DNA of 64,000 bases from Boseongicola sp. (GCA_028824715.1 JAPPCV010000113.1:57054-121053), one strand, 5' to 3'. Positions 17,269 through 26,479 are shown, counted from the stretch's first letter. Made by a program: numbers and translations. Notes: a model not told the origin generated them from the sequence alone.

Positions 17269-18147
17269 ATGGCCCTGACCCTCTTTCACCACAACTCCTC
17301 GGTCTGCGCCGCCAAGGCGCGCATCGCGCTGGCGGAGAAGGGACGCGAGTGGGAAAGCCGGCTGATGACGCTAAAGGGCGACCAGTTCGCGCCCGAATAC
17401 CTGGCTCTGAACCCTGCCGCCGTGGTTCCGACCTTGGTGCACGACGACGCGGTGATCGCGGAATCGAACGTGATCCTTGAATACCTTGACGACGCGTTCC
17501 CCGATCCGCCTCTGCGCCCTGCCGGACCCGCGGAGCGCGCGCGGATGCGGCTCTGGATGGATGAGCTGGAGCAGGGCGAAACGGGCGTCCACAAGGCGGT
17601 TTCGGTCCTGACCTACGCCATCGCCTATCGACACCACCTGATCGCGGAGGCCGGGAGCAAAGCGCCCGTGCGCCTGCTGCCCGTGATCAGGAGAAACATG
17701 AACCCGCTCAGCCAGGAGTGGCTGACGCCGGTCGTCCTGCACGGCATCGCGTCAGACAGCTTTCGGCACGCGATGGAACGGATGTGCCGGCTGTGCGCGG
17801 ACTTCGACGCCTGGCTGGCGAACAACGCGTGGCTGGCTGGTGCGACCCACTCGCTCGCCGACATTGCGTTTGTGCCCTATCTGATCCGGCTGGAGCTCCT
17901 GGGGATCGACGGGCTTTGGGCCGACCGCCCGCATGTCGCGGACTGGTACGCCCGCCTGAATGCACGCGCGTCCACCGCGGAGGTGTGGGACTGGTATCAC
18001 GCTGACTATGTCGGGACATTGCGAGAGAGAGGTGCGGTGCACCGTGGCGAGACCGCCGAGATGATCGCGGACCTGAGGAATGCAGCATGTCCCGCAGGTA
18101 CGGATGGGCACGCGCCGCCACCTGGGGTTCCGCCCGGATCACGGTGA
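17269..18147 (+). CDS. glutathione S-transferase-like protein
   Basis: 292-residue GST-fold protein, longer than the common 200-230 residues. The N-terminal thioredoxin-like half has NSSVCAAKARIALAEKG (Ser/Cys at the catalytic position near residues 9-12), the cis-Pro in VPTLVHDD, and ESNVILEYLDD for glutathione contact. The C-terminal half is helical, with WLAGATHSLADIAF as the N-capping box. It starts 4 bp after dctM. GST-fold beta-etherases and dehalogenases occur beside LigM in lignin degraders. A glutathione-dependent ether or conjugate cleavage is therefore plausible but unproven. Confidence 0.85.
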   Translation: MALTLFHHNSSVCAAKARIALAEKGREWESRLMTLKGDQFAPEYLALNPAAVVPTLVHDDAVIAESNVILEYLDDAFPDPPLRPAGPAERARMRLWMDELEQGETGVHKAVSVLTYAIAYRHHLIAEAGSKAPVRLLPVIRRNMNPLSQEWLTPVVLHGIASDSFRHAMERMCRLCADFDAWLANNAWLAGATHSLADIAFVPYLIRLELLGIDGLWADRPHVADWYARLNARASTAEVWDWYHADYVGTLRERGAVHRGETAEMIADLRNAACPAGTDGHAPPPGVPPGSR

Positions 18148-18193
18148 AGATTGGAAGCATCAACCGGAAGGACGAGAATTCTCGAATGCAATC

Positions 18194-19258
18194 ATGAAGC
18201 TCAGAACACACGCATTTCAAAGAAACGCCTGGTACGCGGCGGCCATGGGTGACGAGGTCACGCGCGAGCCGATGCGCCGGATCATACTGGGCGACCCCGT
18301 CGTCTTCTTTCGCACACGCGCGGGCGCGGCGGTGGCCCTGGAAGATCGCTGTTGCCACCGGCTGTCGCCACTGTCCCCCGGCCAGTTGATCGACGACACG
18401 ATCGAGTGCCCCTATCACGGGCTATGCTTCAACAGCGAGGGTGTCTGCACCCATGTGCCCGGCCAGGTCGACGTGCCCGAGCATGCCAGGGTCAGGGCCT
18501 ATGCCGCGGTCGAGCGCTACGGCATCGTGTGGATTTGGGGCGGCGAGGCCGCCGGGGCCGACGTGACCAGGATGCCCAACTGGCGCTGGGTCGAGGACGA
18601 CGGCTGGACGGCCAAGGGCGGATATTTCAGCATCCCCTGCCATTACATGATGTCGGTCGACAACCTGATGGACCTGTCCCACGTCGGCTACGTGCACAAG
18701 ACCACCATCGGCTCGGCCCTGGATGGCGAGGAGGCCGAAATCGACACCTTCGCCGAGGAGGATCACGTGACTGTCCGCCGCTGGACCAGGAATCGCCCGC
18801 CGCCGCCCGCCTATGCCGCGAAGCACGGCATCGAAGGGCTTGTCGACCGCTGGCAGATCATCGAGTTCCGCGCACCCTGCCACGTGCGAACATTCAAGGG
18901 GATGGGCCCGGACATGTACGGCGTTGACGGCTTCGATTTCACTTCGGCCGAGGCGGATGCTCCCGGATCCGCCGTTACCGTGAGCCGCGGCAATACCTGC
19001 ATCACGCCGGAGACCGAGACCAGCTGCCACTACTTCACGGTGCATTGCCACCGCGGCCACGTTGAGGAAGAGCGGCTCAACCAGATCTGGGCCTCGACCG
19101 TGGAGACGCTCAACCAGGATGTCGAGATCCTCGCCCGGACCCAGGAGAACGTCGCCTACAATCCCGATGCCGACCTTGTGTACATCCATGTTGATGAAGG
19201 GGTCGAAAAGGCGCGGCAGCTGGCGCGCATGGCGGTCCGGAAGGAGGAACGGGCATGA
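18194..19258 (+). CDS. VanA-like Rieske non-heme iron oxygenase
   Basis: 354-residue oxygenase subunit. The Rieske [2Fe-2S] ligands are Cys53-x-His55 (RCCHRLSPLSPG) and Cys72-x2-His75 (CPYHGLCF). The mononuclear iron site is in DNLMDLSHVGYVH, with two His and the bridging Asp. VanA-type enzymes remove O-methyl groups or hydroxylate with electrons from a ferredoxin-reductase. No such reductase (VanB) lies in the window. Start chosen at MKLRTHAFQRNAWYAAAM, aligned to the usual short VanA N-terminus; the ribosome-binding site is weak (GGAAGG about 23 nt upstream). It overlaps the next gene by ATGA. Confidence 0.9.
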   Translation: MKLRTHAFQRNAWYAAAMGDEVTREPMRRIILGDPVVFFRTRAGAAVALEDRCCHRLSPLSPGQLIDDTIECPYHGLCFNSEGVCTHVPGQVDVPEHARVRAYAAVERYGIVWIWGGEAAGADVTRMPNWRWVEDDGWTAKGGYFSIPCHYMMSVDNLMDLSHVGYVHKTTIGSALDGEEAEIDTFAEEDHVTVRRWTRNRPPPPAYAAKHGIEGLVDRWQIIEFRAPCHVRTFKGMGPDMYGVDGFDFTSAEADAPGSAVTVSRGNTCITPETETSCHYFTVHCHRGHVEEERLNQIWASTVETLNQDVEILARTQENVAYNPDADLVYIHVDEGVEKARQLARMAVRKEERA

Positions 19259-20127
19259 AGGTCACCCCCCTGGCCCCGGCCTTCGGCCTTCGCATCGAAG
19301 GCGTCGACGTGCGCAGCCTGTCGGACTCGCAGCGCGCGGAGATCATCCGCGCCGGCAATTCGGCAGGCGTCGTTCACGTCCCCGGGCAGTCGCTGAGCGA
19401 AGATGAGCAGCTCGAGTTCACCCGCCTCTACGGCCGCGTCCGGGTCCTGCGCGTGAATCGCGCCCGGAAATCGCAACGCCCGCCCGGCATCGTGGAGATT
19501 TCCAACGTCGACGCAAACGGCAACATCGTGCCGCCCGGCAACGACATGATCCGGTTCTCCAAGGGCAACATGATGTGGCACTCGGACTATTCCTACACTG
19601 CGGACTGGGCCGCGCAGTCGATCCTCTATGCGCTGGAGGCGGTGAGCGCAGGAGGCGAAACCGAGTGGGCCAGCACAGAGGCCGCCTATGACGCGCTGCC
19701 CGAGGCCGAGAAGGCGCGGCTTTCAAGGCTGACCGCGACGCACGACCGGTTCCATTCGCGCATCAGGAACGGCTTCACGGACTTCACCGAGGAGGACTAC
19801 AGGCTGACGCCTCCGGTTCCGCATCCGCTGGTGACAAGGCACCCGGTGACGGGGAGGAAGGCGCTGCTGCTCGGCAGCCACGTGAGCGCGATCGAGGGAA
19901 TGAGCGAGGCGGAGACGGAGGCGCTGGTGACCGAACTGACGGCGCATTGCTGTCAGCCGCAATTCGTCTACAGCCATGGCTGGACGCCGGGAGACATCGT
20001 CGTCTGGGACAACCGCTCGACGCTCCATCGCGGCCGGCCCGCCGACCCGACCGAGCGCCGGGTGATGCGCCGGACGGCAGTATTTGGCGAAGGCGTGGAA
20101 GGCCCTGAAGTCCAGGTGGTAGATTGA
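19255..20127 (+). CDS. TauD/TfdA-family Fe(II)/2-oxoglutarate dioxygenase
   Basis: 290-residue non-heme dioxygenase. The iron facial triad is visible as His109-x-Asp111 (MMWHSDYSY) and the distal His in VWDNRSTLHRGRP. The 2-oxoglutarate-binding Arg is in ERRVMRRTAVFG. Members hydroxylate taurine, phenoxyacetates or other carboxylates, sometimes releasing a side chain. It is coupled to the Rieske gene by an ATGA overlap, so both oxygenases probably act in one pathway. Substrate not predictable from the sequence. Confidence 0.92.
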   Translation: MKVTPLAPAFGLRIEGVDVRSLSDSQRAEIIRAGNSAGVVHVPGQSLSEDEQLEFTRLYGRVRVLRVNRARKSQRPPGIVEISNVDANGNIVPPGNDMIRFSKGNMMWHSDYSYTADWAAQSILYALEAVSAGGETEWASTEAAYDALPEAEKARLSRLTATHDRFHSRIRNGFTDFTEEDYRLTPPVPHPLVTRHPVTGRKALLLGSHVSAIEGMSEAETEALVTELTAHCCQPQFVYSHGWTPGDIVVWDNRSTLHRGRPADPTERRVMRRTAVFGEGVEGPEVQVVD

Positions 20128-20157
20128 GCGGTCGTCGACCGGTCCGGAGCGACGGCC

Positions 20158-20967
20158 GTGAGTTCTCTTGACGTCACCTTGTTGGGAACAGGCACGCCCA
20201 ACCCGAATCCCGACCGGGCCGGCGCCTCCTATCTGTTCCGGGCCGCCGATTTCCGCTTCATGATCGACTGCGGTCCAGGGGCGCTGATTCGCCTAGGTCA
20301 GGCTGGCGCGAACGCCAGCGACATCGACCATATTTTCTTCACCCACTACCACCTCGATCACTGGGCGGACTTGGGGCCGTTCCTTGTGAATCGCTGGATG
20401 CGCGGAAACCGAACGCCGTTGCGCGCCTACGGCCCGGCCGGTCTGCAAGAGCTTGTCGACGACGTCCTGGCATTGCATCGCCGCGACCTCGAATACCGAA
20501 GAAAGATTCGTACCGAAGCGATGGACCTGCCCGAAGTCGTGGCGAACGAAATCGATGAGGGATTCGTCTTTGATCACCAAGGGCTGACCGTTGCGCCTTT
20601 CGATGTCGCCCACTACCCGATCGAACAGCCTTTCGGGTTCCGGGTCGAGACGCGGGACCGCAAGATCGTCTTCTCCGGTGACACGTGCCCCAACGACAAC
20701 CTGATCAGGAACGCGCGGGGCGCGGATGCGCTGATCCATGAGTGCGTCGAATACGGTGCCTGGACCGCCACAGAAATCGCGAGGGACCACATGCAGCATG
20801 CGCACACGCCACCCGCCGAACTGGGCCGCTTGGCGACCCAGGCCGAGGCCCGGCTCTGCGTGACGACACACATGCTGGCGGCGTCGCAACCTGACGAATT
20901 GCATCGCCAGATCCGGCAGGAATTCTCCGGTCCGCTTGTGATCGGTCAGGATCTGATGACTCTGTAG
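20158..20967 (+). CDS. metallo-beta-lactamase-fold hydrolase
   Basis: 269-residue MBL-fold hydrolase starting at GTG. The zinc motif is THYHLDHW (His63, His65, Asp67, His68), followed by later His/Asp ligands in FSGDTCPN and CVTTHMLA. The organisation, with early GTGTPNPNPDRAGASYLF and MQHAHTPPAELG, resembles RNase Z/arylsulfatase-like members. In this context it probably hydrolyses a small ester or lactone formed by the oxygenases. Last gene of the plus-strand unit, 30 bp after the dioxygenase. Confidence 0.9.
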   Translation: MSSLDVTLLGTGTPNPNPDRAGASYLFRAADFRFMIDCGPGALIRLGQAGANASDIDHIFFTHYHLDHWADLGPFLVNRWMRGNRTPLRAYGPAGLQELVDDVLALHRRDLEYRRKIRTEAMDLPEVVANEIDEGFVFDHQGLTVAPFDVAHYPIEQPFGFRVETRDRKIVFSGDTCPNDNLIRNARGADALIHECVEYGAWTATEIARDHMQHAHTPPAELGRLATQAEARLCVTTHMLAASQPDELHRQIRQEFSGPLVIGQDLMTL

Positions 20968-21098
20968 GCTCTGTCGGCATGGTTCATGTTCGCCGCCCAT
21001 TCTCGGGCCATGTTGACGGCCGAGGCGCCGCTACCGGGCATGAAGGTCGGCATGACCTTGGCAGGCACGACCCGCAGGCCGCCGATCTCGCGCTGCCG
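20946..21098 (-). pseudogene. possible GMC-oxidoreductase C-terminal remnant
   Basis: A 50-codon minus-strand frame reads GGLRVVPAKVMPT, then GSGASAVNMAREWAANM before a stop at 20946. It resembles the C-terminal block of GMC oxidoreductases; the intact gene at 33168 has GLRVVDASVMP and NAAVNMIAEKASDM. No start codon or upstream domain follows; the frame becomes noise above 21100. The stop lies inside the end of the MBL-fold gene on the other strand. It is likely a relic of a deleted gene. Confidence 0.35.
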
Positions 21099-21558
21099 GC
21101 AAAGGCGTCGAACGGCGTCTCCGAGGCATCGCCATCAAGCAAACGGCGCGAAAGACAGTGATGTCACGGGCGCAGGCGGCATCGGGCATCCCTGAATCGG
21201 ACGCATCCGACACGTCCAGGCCAGGCAAGTCTCTTCGAATGGGACACGCGCGACCAAATGAACCCAACATGCTTCCTGCGATAGCCGCCGCCCGTCCCAG
21301 GTCGTGCGCTGGCAAGGCCAGTCGCCAAGTGACTCGTCGCGTTGCCTTCAACCCGTTGTCATCCTGGGTCATGACGTTGTTCCGTTCCGGAGACCCGATG
21401 TCACATCGACTCCCGACAAGGCCCAACGAACCGCCGACCGGTGCCGGTCATGATGTCATGAACGGCGGAACCTGCCGCCGAAATGTGGCCGCCGTTCGTA
21501 CAGACTGGTCATCGGGCCAAGTCGGACCTGGCCGCGATGACCTTCCTGGCGCCAATGC
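21099..21558. other. gene-free stretch
   Basis: About 460 bp between the GMC-like relic and the VapC-like gene. Only short, motif-free frames are present. No RNA gene or repeat was recognised. Confidence 0.45.
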
Positions 21559-21960
21559 CTATCGGGTGGGTACGCCTTCTCGCTGAGCGGCGGCTGCAAG
21601 CTTCCGATCAAGTGTCCAAAAGGTTGCCTGCAACCGCAAAGCCAATTCAACGTACAGCGCGTCGTACACCGTCAACTGATGACTTCGGGCCAACTGAATG
21701 ACCCTGCTGCCGTCCGGTGACTCATCAAGGTTCACTGCTATCGCATCGAGGATTGACAGTGCCTCGGACAGCGTGTCGACGGACAGCCGCTTCCGTCTCT
21801 CCGAGACCACCAAGATGTTGCGCGTCTCGGCCCAGAACAGCATTGGCGCGTGCAGTTCCGATGATCCAAGATCTGCCAGTGAAGTGCGCTGGACTTCATC
21901 CGGGAGCAACCAGGATGCGGAAATCGAGGCGTCAACGACCATGGCGGAAGGGTTGGTCAT
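21559..21960 (-). CDS. vapC: PIN-domain toxin, VapC-like
   Basis: 133-residue PIN-domain ribonuclease. The acidic metal-binding residues are in place: Asp10 in MVVDASIS, Glu45 in FWAETRN, Asp100 in LTVYDALYVELAL, and Asp118 in TLDRKLAAAA. VapC toxins cleave tRNA or rRNA unless bound by their antitoxin. Its ATG directly follows the antitoxin stop codon (TAGATG), so translation is coupled. The module sits in a gene-poor gap between two catabolic blocks, a common place for mobile addiction modules. Confidence 0.88.
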   Translation of the reverse strand: MTNPSAMVVDASISASWLLPDEVQRTSLADLGSSELHAPMLFWAETRNILVVSERRKRLSVDTLSEALSILDAIAVNLDESPDGSRVIQLARSHQLTVYDALYVELALRLQATFWTLDRKLAAAAQREGVPTR

Positions 21961-22257
21961 CTAATCGCCTCGAAGGCTGCCCTCCCCAATGGGAGGGGTC
22001 GCCGGCTTCCGCCCTTCGTTTCTGGCGGAAAGAATGTCACTTGTGGTGAACAAGCCGCATTCATTGGCAATGCGGCTTCGCAACTTCTCAATGCGCAATG
22101 ACAGGTCGACGCGATGAGTGAGCGAATCTTGATTGACCGGCACCAGTTGAGCGACAGGTCTTCCGCGCTTGGTGATGGTAATGTGTTCTCCTGACTGGAC
22201 CGACTCCAGCAAGGCAGAAAGGTGCGTTTTTGCTTCAAATGCACCGAGTTCACGCAT
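21961..22257 (-). CDS. Phd/YefM-type antitoxin partner of VapC
   Basis: 98-residue antitoxin with the Phd/YefM N-terminal DNA-binding fold (MRELGAFEAKTHLSALLESVQSGEHITITKRGRPVAQLVPV). The C-terminal tail that would wrap the toxin is polar. Start chosen at ATG 22257 with GGGAG 7 nt upstream; longer in-frame text has no family match. It probably represses its own promoter together with VapC. Confidence 0.85.
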   Translation of the reverse strand: MRELGAFEAKTHLSALLESVQSGEHITITKRGRPVAQLVPVNQDSLTHRVDLSLRIEKLRSRIANECGLFTTSDILSARNEGRKPATPPIGEGSLRGD

Positions 22258-22870
22258 GATCTTCTCCCAACTAGGTTCAAAACTAGCCTGATTTCTGGCA
22301 GCGTCAAGACTTAATCGGCCATGTACCTGCTTCTCTGAAAGCACGGGTCGTGCCGGCAAGACGTGCCGGCCAGCGGGCCGTCCGAGCCTCGTTCCGTGCA
22401 AGCCTGGTGCTCCACTCCGGAAAGTTGACCAGTGAGGGAGCAGGGAATTGAGGCCACCCGCATCACTTCAGTGCGGCATGGATGAGGAACGGAGGTCGAC
22501 ATCATCGCAGACGTGGTCACGCCGGCACTCGGGTGTTCCCGCAACGCCTGCGGCCGTGTCGAGCGCCTCGGGACGACGTAATGCGATGCGGGCACTGCTG
22601 CCACCGAACTGCCAAAGCCAATCGTGCGAAAGGTGCCGAAGCGGGCCTGCGGGCCGGACAAGATGCTGAAGCGGGCCTGTCTGCAAACCCTTTGGCGGCG
22701 TCGGCGGTCGGTCGTGATGCAACTCTCCCTTGGAAGGTCAGCACTGGCAGACGGCGTCAACTACCTCGATCCCGGCGGGCGTACAGTCCCCGTGCGCCAA
22801 CGCGCCAACGCGCCACGGTCCGGAAGCGGTTCGCTGCGCGCATCGAAGGAAACGGTCTCATGGACGATGC
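22258..22870. other. gene-free stretch
   Basis: About 610 bp upstream of the antitoxin and downstream of the sugar isomerase-like gene. It holds a short imperfect direct repeat (GAAGCGGGCCTG at about 22638 and 22670) and no recognisable gene. The antitoxin promoter should lie at its left end. Confidence 0.45.
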
Positions 22871-23725
22871 TCATGACATGGAAAGCCCGGCTTCGCTGGC
22901 ACTGTCGACAATGAACGGCAGGCCGACCTCGATCACGTCCTCTGGTCGTTCGGCCACCGGGCGCCATACGGCAAGGCCCGAAGCGATCTCGGGGGCGAGG
23001 TGGACGAAACTCTCCAGCGTCAAGGTGCCGTCGTAGCCAACGTCCATCAACCCCGTGAATGCGCCCTTCCAGTCCAACGTTCCGCGCCCGGGCACGCCGC
23101 GGTTGGATTCGGAGAGATGGACGTAGCCCAGGTGCTCGCCCGCATCGGCGAATCCCTGCGCCATGCCGGCCTCCTCGATGTTCATGTGATAGGTGTCGAG
23201 GTGGACGAAGACATTCTCCGCACCCACACGCTCGATCAGCTCGGCGCCTTGCCTGGCTGTGTTCAGCAGGTGGGTCTCATAGCGGTTGCAGGGCTCGATC
23301 CCGAGTTTCATGTCAAGGTCGCGTGCCATGCCGGAAACCCGGTCGATCAGGCGGCAGATCGCGTCAAGCTCTGCCTCGGTTGCCGGCGCGCCCGAGCGCT
23401 TGCCTATGGTGCCATATGTGACGCCTGAGAGCGCCCCGGCCCCGGCATCGCGGGCAACCCTCAAGGCGAATCCCAGATAGTCCGCGACTTCCTCGGGCCG
23501 GACCGACACGTCCATCTCCGCGGGAAGGCCCAACGAGCAAACGATCTCGACCTCGTTGCGCTCCGCGGCCCGGCGGGTGCCTGCGCTGTCGTAGTTCCGC
23601 GGATCAAGAAGCGGCGTTTCGATCACGCTGACACCGTGAGCGGTGATCTGCGGCAGAAGCGCGTCCGCCTCGGCAGGGTTCCAGAGCGGGGTGAAGGCGA
23701 GACTGTGCAATCCAAGTCTTGGCAT
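22871..23725 (-). CDS. sugar phosphate isomerase/epimerase-family TIM-barrel protein
   Basis: 284-residue xylose-isomerase-like TIM barrel, related by eye to D-tagatose/psicose 3-epimerases. Metal-binding glutamates and aspartate are visible in KLGIEPCNRYETHLLN, FVHLDTYHMNIEE, YVHLSESNRG and LTLESFV. It acts on the sugar brought in by the ABC transporter encoded just upstream; its start is 9 bp after the ATPase stop, so it is the last gene of that operon. The exact sugar is unknown. Confidence 0.9.
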   Translation of the reverse strand: MPRLGLHSLAFTPLWNPAEADALLPQITAHGVSVIETPLLDPRNYDSAGTRRAAERNEVEIVCSLGLPAEMDVSVRPEEVADYLGFALRVARDAGAGALSGVTYGTIGKRSGAPATEAELDAICRLIDRVSGMARDLDMKLGIEPCNRYETHLLNTARQGAELIERVGAENVFVHLDTYHMNIEEAGMAQGFADAGEHLGYVHLSESNRGVPGRGTLDWKGAFTGLMDVGYDGTLTLESFVHLAPEIASGLAVWRPVAERPEDVIEVGLPFIVDSASEAGLSMS

Positions 23726-23734
23726 GGAGGGGCC

Positions 23735-24478
23735 TCAGCCGTGGGCGCCGACGATGTAGGACACGACCTCGGCCATGTCGGTCTCGTCGCGCCTGAGATC
23801 GGCAATCACGTTGCCCCGGCGCAGGACGACGATCCGTCCGCAGGCCTCGAAGACGTCGTTCAGCCGGTGGCTGATCAGGATCGTGGCGATGCCCTCGGCG
23901 CGCATCTGTTCGATCAGCTTCAGGACGCTCTCGACCTCGCGCACCGCCAGCGCGGCCGTCGGTTCGTCCATGATCACCAGCTTGGGCTTGAATGTCAGCG
24001 CGCGTGCAATGGCGATGGTCTGTTGCTGCCCGCCCGAAAGCATGCCGACCGGTATGTGCACCGAAGGCACGTGCACGCCGAGCCGGTCGAGCATTTCCTG
24101 CGCCTGCCGGTCGATTCTCTTCTTGTCGACGAAGGAAGGAATGAAGCCGAACATCCGCTTTGTCGGTTCGCGTCCAAGAAAGATGTTGTTGGCCACGTCC
24201 TGCTGCGCGGCCAGGGCGAGATCCTGGTAGATCATCTCTATCCCCATCTCGCGTCGCTGGCCCGGATCCAGGCGGGTGACGTCGGTGCCGTCGAAGCTGA
24301 TGTTGCCCTTGTCGGTGGAATAGACCCCGGTGATGGACTTCATCAGGGTGGACTTGCCCGCGCCGTTGTCGCCGACCAGGCCCAGCACCTCGCCGGCATC
24401 GACGTTAAGGTCCACCCCGTGCAGCACCTGAACAGCGCCGAAGCTCTTTTCGACGCCAGAGAGTTCGAGAATGCTCAT
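23735..24478 (-). CDS. ribose-type sugar ABC transporter ATP-binding protein (single domain)
   Basis: 247-residue ABC ATPase. Walker A GDNGAGKST near residue 37, ABC signature LSGGQQQTIAIARAL near 145, Walker B KLVIMDEPTAAL near 165, and the switch His in ILISHRL. It belongs to the RbsA/MglA-type sugar group but has only one nucleotide-binding domain, about half the length of RbsA, so it should act as a dimer. Start chosen at ATG 24478, overlapping the permease stop by ATGA; a longer in-frame extension runs antisense-like through the permease and is rejected. Confidence 0.92.
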   Translation of the reverse strand: MSILELSGVEKSFGAVQVLHGVDLNVDAGEVLGLVGDNGAGKSTLMKSITGVYSTDKGNISFDGTDVTRLDPGQRREMGIEMIYQDLALAAQQDVANNIFLGREPTKRMFGFIPSFVDKKRIDRQAQEMLDRLGVHVPSVHIPVGMLSGGQQQTIAIARALTFKPKLVIMDEPTAALAVREVESVLKLIEQMRAEGIATILISHRLNDVFEACGRIVVLRRGNVIADLRRDETDMAEVVSYIVGAHG

Positions 24479-25446
24479 TGCAGCGTCCTTCCCCTGGTGC
24501 GGATCTGGTCGAGCCAGACCGCGGCAATCAGGACTGCGCCGATGGCCATCTGCTGGTAGTAGGCCTGCACGGCCATCAGGTTCAGCCCGTTCTGCAGGAC
24601 GCCCATGATCAGTGCGCCGATCATGGTGCCGAGGATGGACCCCCTGCCGCCGAACAGGTTGGTCCCGCCGATGATTGCCGCCGTGATGGCCAGAAGCTCG
24701 TAGCTCAACCCTGCGGTCGGATCGCCTGTATTCACCCGTGCGGTGAAGATCAGACCGGCGATCCCTGCCATGAGGCCCGAGATCGTGTAGAGCATCATTC
24801 GCTGGCGGCGTACGTTGATGCCGGTGGCACGTGCCGAGTTTTCGTTGTCGCCCAAGGCCAGCGTGTGGTGGCCGAAGGGGGTATGCGCCAGGATGTAGTG
24901 CGCAACCAGGGCGACAGCGACAAGTATGAAGACCGGCGTCGGGATGCCCCAGGGCCTCGCCTGGCCGAGGAACAGGATCTCTGGCGGCAGGCCATAGATG
25001 CCGCGCCCGTCCGATATGATCAGCGCCAGGCCTCGGGCGATGCCCAGCATGCCCAGGGTCACGATGAAGGCAGGCACGTGCCCGCGTGTGATGATGTAAC
25101 CGTTCACCGCTCCTGCGGCAGCCCCCGCGCCTAGCGACCCGATGATCGCGAAATACCAAGGCCATTCCAGGGTCACGACAAGCGCCGCGCCGCTGACGGA
25201 GGCAAGACCCAGGACCGAGCCCAGGGACAGGTCGATCCCGGCGGCGCTGATCACGTAGGTCGCGCCGATGGCGAGGATGCCGAAGGTCGCCGAGGCCAGG
25301 ATGATGTTGAAGAAGTTGTTCGCGGTCAGGAAGACCCGCACGCCCGAGCCCGTCACGGGCGACAGGATCGCCATGACCACGGCCAGACCGACAAGCACGG
25401 CGAGAGATTCCGGCCGCACATGAGTCCGTTCCAGCAATTTCAGCAT
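24475..25446 (-). CDS. ribose-type sugar ABC transporter permease
   Basis: 323-residue RbsC-like permease with eight to ten hydrophobic segments. It has the family blocks GATYVISAAGIDLSLGSVLGL, PAFIVTLGMLGIARGLAL, GDNENSARATGINV and LLAITAAIIGGTNLFGGRGSILGTMIGALIMG. It pairs with the single-domain ATPase downstream (ATGA overlap) and the binding protein 51 bp upstream. Confidence 0.93.
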   Translation of the reverse strand: MLKLLERTHVRPESLAVLVGLAVVMAILSPVTGSGVRVFLTANNFFNIILASATFGILAIGATYVISAAGIDLSLGSVLGLASVSGAALVVTLEWPWYFAIIGSLGAGAAAGAVNGYIITRGHVPAFIVTLGMLGIARGLALIISDGRGIYGLPPEILFLGQARPWGIPTPVFILVAVALVAHYILAHTPFGHHTLALGDNENSARATGINVRRQRMMLYTISGLMAGIAGLIFTARVNTGDPTAGLSYELLAITAAIIGGTNLFGGRGSILGTMIGALIMGVLQNGLNLMAVQAYYQQMAIGAVLIAAVWLDQIRTRGRTLQ

Positions 25447-25497
25447 CTGCCCTGCCTCGGGATTGGCGGCCCGGGCGTGCCGGACCGCCGTGTCACG

Positions 25498-26445
25498 CTA
25501 CTTGACGTATTCCAGCATCGGGTCGGTGCCGGCATCCAGGATCTCCTTGGTCAGCACCATCGTGGGCACAAAGATCCAGTCCTCGTAGTCGCCACCGGCC
25601 TTCACCATTTCGACCGCCTGCTTGCCAACCAGATACGGCAGCTGAGCCACGGAAGCGTTCAACCGGCCCGCCTTGATCGATTTCACGGCGTCCGAGTTGC
25701 CGTCGACACCGATCACGATCACGGCGCCGCCCTTGCCCGCGGCGTAGACGGTTTCCACCGCACCCAGCGCCATGCCGTCGTTGGCGGCAAAGATGGCAAC
25801 CAGATCGGGATGCGAGGTCAGGATGTCATTTGTGATGTTGGCCGCCTTGCCGCGATCCCAGTCACCTGGCAACGAGGCAACTATTTCAAGGCCCGGCGCC
25901 AGCTCGGCCAGCTTTTCGGCAAAGCCCCTGGCGCGCTTCTGGCCGGTAATGTTGCCCGAGAGGCCTTCGATCACAAGGACCGGTCCGCTCGCTCCTGCAC
26001 CCAGCTGGCTGACCAGCCATTCGGCGCCCTGGCCGCCGGCAGCGACGTTGTCCGACCCGATCGAGAAGGCGATCTCGACCCCGGCATCGGCGGCGATCTC
26101 GTGGTCGAGGTTGCCGTCCAGATCGACGACCGGGATGCCCATCTCGTTGGCCCGCTTGAGGCATGGCAGCAGGATGGTCGAGTTGATCGCGGCAGTGATC
26201 ATCGCGTCGGGCTGACGCTCCAGCATGGTGTTGCAGACGTTAAGCTGCGGCTCGGCCGCCTGGTCGCTTTCCACCGCCTGGAGGTAATATTCCACGCCGG
26301 CAGCCTCGGCACCTTCGCGTACGCCAAGTTCCATCGCCCCCCAGAACGGGTTCGCGAGCGTTTTCATCAGCACGCCATAGGTTTCGGCATGGACCGGCAG
26401 CGCGGTCAGCGCGGCGACGGCGGTGGCAGCTAGTCTCTTCAGCAT
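25498..26445 (-). CDS. ribose/allose-type periplasmic sugar-binding protein
   Basis: 315-residue periplasmic-binding-protein type 1 receptor. Signal peptide MLKRLAATAVAALTALPVHA, cleavage near residue 20. The mature part has the repressor-like fold landmarks LMKTLANPFWGAMELGVREGAE, PVVDLDGNLD, FAANDGMALGAVETV and VIGVDGNSDAVKSIKAG. Start at ATG 26445 with GGAGGA just upstream. First gene of the binding protein > permease > ATPase > isomerase operon. Confidence 0.93.
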   Translation of the reverse strand: MLKRLAATAVAALTALPVHAETYGVLMKTLANPFWGAMELGVREGAEAAGVEYYLQAVESDQAAEPQLNVCNTMLERQPDAMITAAINSTILLPCLKRANEMGIPVVDLDGNLDHEIAADAGVEIAFSIGSDNVAAGGQGAEWLVSQLGAGASGPVLVIEGLSGNITGQKRARGFAEKLAELAPGLEIVASLPGDWDRGKAANITNDILTSHPDLVAIFAANDGMALGAVETVYAAGKGGAVIVIGVDGNSDAVKSIKAGRLNASVAQLPYLVGKQAVEMVKAGGDYEDWIFVPTMVLTKEILDAGTDPMLEYVK

Positions 26446-26479
26446 TTGATTCCTCCAATTTGTTGAGCCCTGCAGGACT

